From contig QCPW01000001.1 of NCBI GenBank assembly GCA_003209655.1, positions 481,160 through 545,159 on the forward strand: DNA of 64,000 nt, written 5' to 3'. The notes under the pieces were generated by a model. The model had not been told where the DNA came from and ran no database searches. It was given only the letters and a program-made list of their open reading frames with translations. Source of the stretch: Prochlorococcus sp. AG-442-M23. GTDB lineage: Bacteria > Cyanobacteriota > Cyanobacteriia > PCC-6307 > Cyanobiaceae. Both the position numbers and the translations under genes were made by a program. Below are positions 59,039-64,000 of the stretch, piece after piece; within the stretch, counting starts at the first letter, position 1, and every line of letters starts with the position of its first letter.

Positions 59039-59993
59039 TTTTTTTCAAGATCTTCAATAATTTTTGAAATTCTTGAGGTAATTCTGCCTCAAATTTCATT
59101 TCCTCTCCACTAATTGGATGAAAAAGTCCCAGCTTTATGGCGTGTAAAGCTTGGCCATCCAATTTGCAAGGAAGCTTTTTACACCTTCCATATAATTGAT
59201 CACCAAGAATAGGATGATTTATGTACGCACAATGAACTCTGATTTGATGAGTTCTTCCCGTATCTAATTTGAAACTCATTAATGAGTAATTGCCTAATCT
59301 TTCTAGTAATTTCCAGTAAGTACATGCATATCTCCCGGAATTTTCATCAACTACTGCATACTTCAATCTATTTAGTTTGTCTCTCCCAATGTGGCCAACA
59401 ATCTTACCTTCTGAATTATTTGGAGCCCCGTGAATTACAGCAATATAATTTCGTGATGCGATTTTTTCTTTTATCTGTATTTGGAGATTTACGAGTGATT
59501 CTTGGCTTTTTGCTATAACCATGCATCCAGATGTATCTTTATCTAATCTATGCACTATTCCAGGCCTTAATTTACCATTTATTCCAGGTAGATCTTTACA
59601 GTGAAAGAGCAGTCCATTTACTAAAGTTCCTGATTTATGTCCAGGGGCTGGGTGGACTATCAATCCTGATTGTTTGTTAATTACAATGATATGTTCATCT
59701 TCAAAAAGAATATTTAAGTTCATCTTCTCTGGCTTCAAATAATTGAGAGGTTCTGGAGGAGGCATCCAAATTTGTACATTATCTCCATTTTTTAGTGGGG
59801 TTTTTGCTTTTGCAGTTTTGTAATTAACAAGAACTAATCCTTTGTTTATAAAATATTGTATTCTTGCTCTACTTTGTTCTGGCCTTTTGCTTACTAGCCA
59901 TCTATCCAATCGCATTGGAAGAGGTAGATCATAAGTAATTTCAATTAGTTCACCTTTCCCTACTCCAAAAAAATTTTCATTAATTAATTTCAT
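59031..59993 (-). CDS. rluD: 23S rRNA pseudouridine synthase RluD-type
   Basis: RluA-family pseudouridine synthase, 320 residues. An S4 domain (about 25-85, RLDRWLVSKRPEQSRARIQ) precedes the catalytic GIVHRLDKDTSG with its Asp, and LDTGRTHQIRVH follows. The family in this position usually modifies large-subunit RNA helix 69, but substrate is not proven. Its ATG overlaps the rbgA stop by 4 bp, and its own end overlaps the convergent ABC gene by 8 bp. Confidence 0.92.
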   Translation of the reverse strand: MKLINENFFGVGKGELIEITYDLPLPMRLDRWLVSKRPEQSRARIQYFINKGLVLVNYKTAKAKTPLKNGDNVQIWMPPPEPLNYLKPEKMNLNILFEDEHIIVINKQSGLIVHPAPGHKSGTLVNGLLFHCKDLPGINGKLRPGIVHRLDKDTSGCMVIAKSQESLVNLQIQIKEKIASRNYIAVIHGAPNNSEGKIVGHIGRDKLNRLKYAVVDENSGRYACTYWKLLERLGNYSLMSFKLDTGRTHQIRVHCAYINHPILGDQLYGRCKKLPCKLDGQALHAIKLGLFHPISGEEMKFEAELPQEFQKLLKILKKIN

Positions 59994-60856
59994 ATTGGCA
60001 CTTCCAAAGAAATCTTTCCTAGCATTTGATTACGGTAATCCTCTAATAATTTGTGAGCCATTCTTCTTCTGTCACCTGAGGTATGTTTTAAAGCTGCTAG
60101 ATCAATCCATTCATGAGGTCTATTAAAGTTTTTTAATAAATCAACCCCGTATCTTTCGGATATTTTTTGAAGTGAGATATTTGCATTTTTATCTTCTTCT
60201 AGTCTAAAAATTGTTTTTATAAATGCAATTGCAACACTTTCTGTATCATAAGCAGCCTCGCCAATATCATCGCAGAGCGCAAGATTTAGAGCTGATTTTT
60301 GATCCTCTAAATTTGGGGGTATAATGCCTGGGGCATCAAGTAAATCTATTCCATTATTTAATCTTATCCATCTGAGATTTCGTGTTATTCCAGCTTTTTT
60401 AGCGCTTTCAACAACTTTTTTATTAGCGATTCTATTTATTAAAGCAGATTTTCCTACATTAGGAAAACCGAGGGTAAGAGCTCTGATTGGTCTAACCTTC
60501 ATTCCTCTAGATAAGCGTCTTTTGTCAATTGATAATCGGGATTCCTTAGCAGACTTACAAATTTCTTGTATTCCTTTACCTTTTTTTGCATCACACCAAA
60601 TAGGATATATATTATCTTTTTTGAACCACGCATTCCAATTAGTTAAAGTTTCTGCTGATATCATGTCTGCGCGATTTATAACAAGGATATGTTTTTTGTT
60701 TGTGATCCATTTATTGAGATGAGGATGGCCTGTTGATAATGGAATTCTTGCATCTCTTACTTCTATAATTAAATCTACTCTATTGATAACTTGAGATAGT
60801 TTTTTTTCAGCTTTAGCAATATGGCCAGGGTACCATTGAATTTTAGGTATTTCCAC
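59990..60856 (-). CDS. rbgA: Ribosome biogenesis GTPase RbgA/YlqF
   Basis: Circularly permuted GTPase (288 residues) for late 50S assembly. G4 comes first (LVINRADMI), then G1 GFPNVGKSALINRIA, then G3 LLDAPGIIPP. The start is GTG 60856 (MEIPKIQWYPGHIAKAEKKL), typical of RbgA. Its stop overlaps the rluD start by 4 bp, so the two rRNA-maturation genes are coupled. It is divergent from pgk across the longest spacer in the window. Confidence 0.95.
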   Translation of the reverse strand: MEIPKIQWYPGHIAKAEKKLSQVINRVDLIIEVRDARIPLSTGHPHLNKWITNKKHILVINRADMISAETLTNWNAWFKKDNIYPIWCDAKKGKGIQEICKSAKESRLSIDKRRLSRGMKVRPIRALTLGFPNVGKSALINRIANKKVVESAKKAGITRNLRWIRLNNGIDLLDAPGIIPPNLEDQKSALNLALCDDIGEAAYDTESVAIAFIKTIFRLEEDKNANISLQKISERYGVDLLKNFNRPHEWIDLAALKHTSGDRRRMAHKLLEDYRNQMLGKISLEVPI

Positions 60857-60898
60857 TTGATCAAATCTAATAAGTTTTACTTCTATACCTTTTGATTA

Positions 60899-60920
60899 TT
60901 ATTACTTAAAAAAGTAATAA
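60899..60920. repeat. 9-bp hairpin in the rbgA-pgk spacer
   Basis: TTATTACTT (60899-60907), loop AAAA, AAGTAATAA (60912-60920). It is between divergent genes, so it is not a terminator for either. The spacer (60857-61077) otherwise is AT-rich with an NtcA-box-like site near its pgk end. I see no RNA gene in it. Confidence 0.35.
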
Positions 60921-61005
60921 AACTAATATTAATGTAAAAATTAAAATTTTTTATTTTTTAAATTTTATATTTTTATCGTATTTTTTAAAATTTATTAAGT
61001 CATAA

Positions 61006-61048
61006 GTAACAGTTACTACTTTTTAACCCAATAAGTCAAAATTAACGT
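61006..61048 (+). promoter_or_regulatory. NtcA-box-like promoter before pgk
   Basis: GTA-ACAGTTAC-TAC at 61006-61019 fits GTAN8TAC. A TAN3T -10 (TAACGT, 61043-61048) is 23 bases downstream; NtcA-activated class II promoters place it 22-23 bases away. A predicted start would be near 61055, leaving a short leader. The site contains its own dyad (AGTAAC-A-GTTACT). Confidence 0.4.
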
Positions 61049-61077
61049 TAGGGTTTTGTGAAAATATGGATGTTTTA

Positions 61078-62286
61078 ATGTCGAAGTTGTCCCTTTCCAC
61101 TCTTGATAAGTCTAAGTTAGAAGGAAAAAAAGTTCTTGTTAGAGTTGATTTTAATGTTCCATTAAATGAAAATGGTCATATTACTGATGATACTAGAATT
61201 AGAGCAGCAATTCCTACTATAAATTATCTTATTAATAACTCAGCAAAAGTTATATTGGCCGCTCATTTCGGAAGACCTAAAGGAAAAGTTAATGAGAAAA
61301 TGAGATTAACCCCTGTTGCAGAAAGATTAAGTGATATTTTGAAAAAAAAAGTAAATTTAACTGAAAGCTGTATTGGAGAAGAAGCTCTAGCACAATCAAA
61401 TAATTTAAATATTGGGGATGTTTTATTATTAGAAAATGTTCGTTTTTATGAGGAGGAAGAAAAAAATGATTTAGATTTTGCTAAAAATTTAGCTGCTCAC
61501 GCAGATATGTATGTTAACGATGCATTTGGAGCAGCTCATAGAGCTCACGCTTCAACGCAAGGAGTTACAAAATTTTTAGAACCTTCAGTAGCAGGATTTT
61601 TGTTAGAAAAAGAATTGCAATATTTACAGGGAGCAATTGATGCTCCGAACCGTCCTCTTGCAGCCATAGTGGGAGGTTCTAAGGTAAGTAGTAAAATTGG
61701 AGTTTTGGATTCTCTTTTAGATAAATGTGACAAAATTATTATAGGTGGAGGTATGATTTTTACTTTCTACAAGGCAAGAGGATTAGATGTTGGCAAGAGT
61801 CTTGTTGAGGAAGATAAACTTGAGCTCGCTAGAAATTTAGAGGAAAAGGCAAAATCTAAAGGAGTTGAACTTCTATTACCATCTGATGTAATACTTGCAA
61901 ATGAGTTTTCTCCTACTGCGGAAAGTAAAGTTTCTCAAATTGATTCAATAAGTGGAGATTGGATGGGACTAGATATTGGTCCAGACTCAATCAAAGTTTT
62001 TCAAAATACCCTTGCTGAATGCAAAACAATTATTTGGAATGGCCCAATGGGTGTTTTTGAATTTGATAAATTTGCTGAAGGTACAAATGCAATAGCAACA
62101 ACCCTTGCAGATTTAAGCTCTTTCTCAAAGGTTTGTACAATTATTGGAGGAGGTGATTCTGTGGCCGCAGTAGAGAAAGCAGGTTTGGCTGAAAAAATGT
62201 CGCATATATCTACTGGAGGAGGAGCTAGTTTAGAGCTTTTAGAAGGTAAAACTTTACCTGGGGTAGCTGCTTTAAAAGATGCTTAA
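61078..62286 (+). CDS. pgk: Phosphoglycerate kinase
   Basis: Calvin-cycle and glycolytic Pgk, 402 residues from ATG 61078 ([18 protein letters not shown]). An ATG at 61066 in frame would add four residues. Family blocks are [47 protein letters not shown] and the C-terminal [15 protein letters not shown]. It faces an uncharacterised exported-protein gene whose stop is 1 bp away. Possible NtcA control is discussed in findings. Confidence 0.97.
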   Translation: MSKLSLSTLDKSKLEGKKVLVRVDFNVPLNENGHITDDTRIRAAIPTINYLINNSAKVILAAHFGRPKGKVNEKMRLTPVAERLSDILKKKVNLTESCIGEEALAQSNNLNIGDVLLLENVRFYEEEEKNDLDFAKNLAAHADMYVNDAFGAAHRAHASTQGVTKFLEPSVAGFLLEKELQYLQGAIDAPNRPLAAIVGGSKVSSKIGVLDSLLDKCDKIIIGGGMIFTFYKARGLDVGKSLVEEDKLELARNLEEKAKSKGVELLLPSDVILANEFSPTAESKVSQIDSISGDWMGLDIGPDSIKVFQNTLAECKTIIWNGPMGVFEFDKFAEGTNAIATTLADLSSFSKVCTIIGGGDSVAAVEKAGLAEKMSHISTGGGASLELLEGKTLPGVAALKDA

Positions 62287-62287
62287 A

Positions 62288-63019
62288 TTATATCTTTTCA
62301 ACAATTTCTACGCTTTTTGTGAAATATATCATTCCTTTTGGATGAGCGATAACACCTGTCCATATTTGTGTAGATGGTTTTGACGATGCCCTGGTGGTCT
62401 TAAAAATACCACCAGAGGCAAGAGGTTTAATATTAATTTCTTGTTTTAAATAAGAATCATCTTGATGAGGAGCTATTCCTCCAGCTATGATTGAATCACC
62501 AAGAGGTTCATTTAAGATTATATCTATATCATACTTTGTACCAGTAAGAACTTTCTCTGGAATTCTAAAAATAATATCAATTTTATTTTGGTCGTTTCTA
62601 ACTGTAGTAAATAAATTTTTTATATGTCCATTATTTATTTTGTAGTTGTAGGTAGTAAATAAATATTTAAACTTTGATTCAAGAAAGTATATTTCTTCAT
62701 TAATTTTTTTCGTTCCATAAACTCTTATATCAAATATGTTTTCATTTGATTTGTTTGATTTTAATTTTTTAATTTGCCATTTTGAATTAGGAAAATCTTT
62801 AACTAATTTTGAAAATTTTTCCTCAATTCTTAAGCTTTCTTTTTCTGTAAAATTACTTTTTATCAATTTTAAGTTTCTGGTATTTAATGCATTTTCAAAA
62901 TTATCAATAATGTCAACTTTTGTATTTTGGGTGTTTGCTAATTTTGGAAAAATGAGATAAATAACTATATATATAAATATTCCTAATCTTGCTAAAGAAT
63001 TTAAATTAAGCATTTTCAT
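62288..63019 (-). CDS. Exported protein of unknown function
   Basis: A 243-residue protein with an N-terminal signal or anchor (ARLGIFIYIVIYLIFPKLA, about 10-28). The mature part is Lys/Asn/Ile-rich, with NFENALNTRNLKLIKSNFTEKES and later a beta-rich region (VLTGTKYDIDIILNEPLGD, GGIAPHQ, WTGVIAHPKGMIYFTKSVEI). No known motif is recognised. An in-frame ATG two codons later is equally possible. It is divergent from murG (34 bp) and convergent with pgk. Confidence 0.7.
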   Translation of the reverse strand: MKMLNLNSLARLGIFIYIVIYLIFPKLANTQNTKVDIIDNFENALNTRNLKLIKSNFTEKESLRIEEKFSKLVKDFPNSKWQIKKLKSNKSNENIFDIRVYGTKKINEEIYFLESKFKYLFTTYNYKINNGHIKNLFTTVRNDQNKIDIIFRIPEKVLTGTKYDIDIILNEPLGDSIIAGGIAPHQDDSYLKQEINIKPLASGGIFKTTRASSKPSTQIWTGVIAHPKGMIYFTKSVEIVEKI

Positions 63020-63053
63020 AACTTTCTAATTTATTCTACTTATTTAATGTTTA

Positions 63054-64000
63054 ATGTCTAAAAAAAGAAATAATTTATTAATTGCTGCGAGTGGAACTGG
63101 AGGCCATATTTTTCCTGCTTTGGCAGTTTCTAAAAAGATTGAAAAAGATTGGAATATGAATTGGTTAGGGGTACAAAAAAGAATTGATTCTAAAGTTGTA
63201 CCTAGAAAATATAATCTTTTTACTTTAAAGATAGAGACTCCTAAAAAAAATATTTTTATATTAATTCAATATTTAAAAATTTTGTTTTCAACTTTTGATA
63301 TTATTAAAATCTTAAAAGAAAAAAAAATTAATTTAGTTTTTACAACTGGTGGGTATATTTCAGCCCCTACAATTCTCGCAGCAAGGTTCTTAAAAATACC
63401 AGTCATTATTCATGAATCAAATTTAATTCCAGGAATGGTTACAAAATATTTTGGCTTTTTATGTAAATTTGTTCTTATAGGATTTAAAGAAACAAATTCT
63501 TATTTAAAAAATTGTAAAACAATTTTTACTGGAACTCCTCTTCGGGATGAGTTTTATAAAACTAATTCTTTGCCAGACTGGGTCCCAAGAGGAAAAGGTC
63601 CTCTCATAATTGTTATGGGAGGTAGCCAAGGTTCAAAGGTTATTAATGAAATTTTTTTTGAATCTCTTGATTTTTTAATAAAACAAAATTTTCGAATAGT
63701 GCATATTGTTGGAGAATATAATCTAAATAATCAAGTAAAAACAAAATCTAAAAATTATGTTCAGAAGAAATTTACTAATCAAATTGCATCTCTGATGCAA
63801 AACTGTGACCTCGTAATTTCGAGATCTGGATCAGGTACAATTAATGAACTTATGCAAACTGGAAGACCATCAATTCTAATTCCATACCCATATTCTAAAA
63901 ATAATCACCAAGAAAAAAATGCGATGATACTCTCTTCAATTGGGGGAGCAATTTTAATCAATCAAAATAAAATATCAAAAGTGTTTTTTGAAGATAGTTT
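63054..64000 (+). CDS. murG: UDP-GlcNAc--lipid I transferase MurG (3' end beyond window)
   Basis: MurG converts lipid I to lipid II in peptidoglycan synthesis at the inner membrane face. From ATG 63054 the frame gives about 315 residues before the right edge. It has the glycine-rich LIAASGTGGHIFPALAV near the N-terminus, TTGGYISAPTILAARFL, VIIHESNLIPGMVTK and the GGSQGSKVINE loop of the C-terminal domain. The last residues are missing. Confidence 0.95.
   Translation, partial: MSKKRNNLLIAASGTGGHIFPALAVSKKIEKDWNMNWLGVQKRIDSKVVPRKYNLFTLKIETPKKNIFILIQYLKILFSTFDIIKILKEKKINLVFTTGGYISAPTILAARFLKIPVIIHESNLIPGMVTKYFGFLCKFVLIGFKETNSYLKNCKTIFTGTPLRDEFYKTNSLPDWVPRGKGPLIIVMGGSQGSKVINEIFFESLDFLIKQNFRIVHIVGEYNLNNQVKTKSKNYVQKKFTNQIASLMQNCDLVISRSGSGTINELMQTGRPSILIPYPYSKNNHQEKNAMILSSIGGAILINQNKISKVFFEDS

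Noticed and set aside
60324..60722. 132-residue forward frame inside rbgA
   Set aside because: Antisense to a clear RbgA gene. Low-complexity product without a recognisable domain.
60857..61077. Small RNA gene in the rbgA-pgk spacer
   Set aside because: Only a short hairpin and AT-rich DNA are seen; no tRNA cloverleaf or known RNA motif.

Overview
The window is 64 kb of very AT-rich, tightly packed chromosome from an oxygenic picocyanobacterium. Gene content and order fit a high-light-type Prochlorococcus: NDH-1 genes, ycf27(rpaB)/ycf34/ycf37, chlM, crtB/crtP, the phylloquinone men genes, and TTG/GTG starts with almost no spacers. The genus is inferred from sequence alone. I see 68 protein genes. 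Two are cut by the window edges: a copper P-type ATPase at the left and murG at the right. I see no rRNA, tRNA, CRISPR array, insertion sequence or prophage. No gene-free stretch exceeds 300 bases; the longest, about 220 bp, is upstream of pgk.

Layout. 1-4.3 kb holds the copper ATPase, a Ycf37-like TPR protein and radA. 4.4-9.1 kb is a lipid cluster headed by a response regulator (rpaB-plsX-fabH-fabD-plsC). 9.1-11.7 kb has tsaB, ycf34, cca and an RRM protein. 11.7-16.9 kb mixes carotenoid genes (crtB, crtP, a Z-ISO/NnrU-type isomerase candidate), ndhM and a LysR regulator of RbcR/NdhR type. 16.9-20.6 kb is ndhF-ndhD. 20.7-25.7 kb has scpA, a sugar nucleotidyltransferase, metF, a PedR-like mini LuxR regulator, a CYTH protein and nadK. 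25.7-29.6 kb is ndhA-I-G-E behind citrate synthase. 29.7-39.3 kb is mixed housekeeping: a DUF3352-like exported protein, rhodanese, trpB, SUI1, cysC, purE, chlM, a Ycf29/Rre1-type regulator, nifS-type desulfurase, rsmH and ndhH. 39.3-44.4 kb is the phylloquinone cluster (thioesterase, menE, menC, menA, menF). 44.4-64 kb carries gshB, grxC, prfB, ybeY, dgkA, pabA/trpG, an exported MBL-fold protein, hisC, argS, nadC, mnmE, rsh, a double-ATPase ABC protein, rluD, rbgA, pgk and murG.

How the genes work together. Eight NDH-1 subunit genes at four loci (ndhM; F-D; A-I-G-E; H), phylloquinone for photosystem I, carotenoid desaturation, ChlM and several light/redox regulators (RpaB, Rre1-like, PedR-like, RbcR-like) make this largely a photosynthesis and electron-transport neighbourhood set among core housekeeping genes. 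Points most worth a second look are a programmed +1 frameshift in prfB, an scpA with no ATG/GTG/TTG start for its conserved N-terminus, a roughly 105-residue Ala/Ser/Val/Asn-rich extension on PlsX, the Z-ISO-like gene near crtB/crtP, an exported MBL-fold protein lacking the metal motif, and an NtcA-box-like site before pgk. I found no clearly novel multi-gene system such as a defence island, BGC or mobile element.
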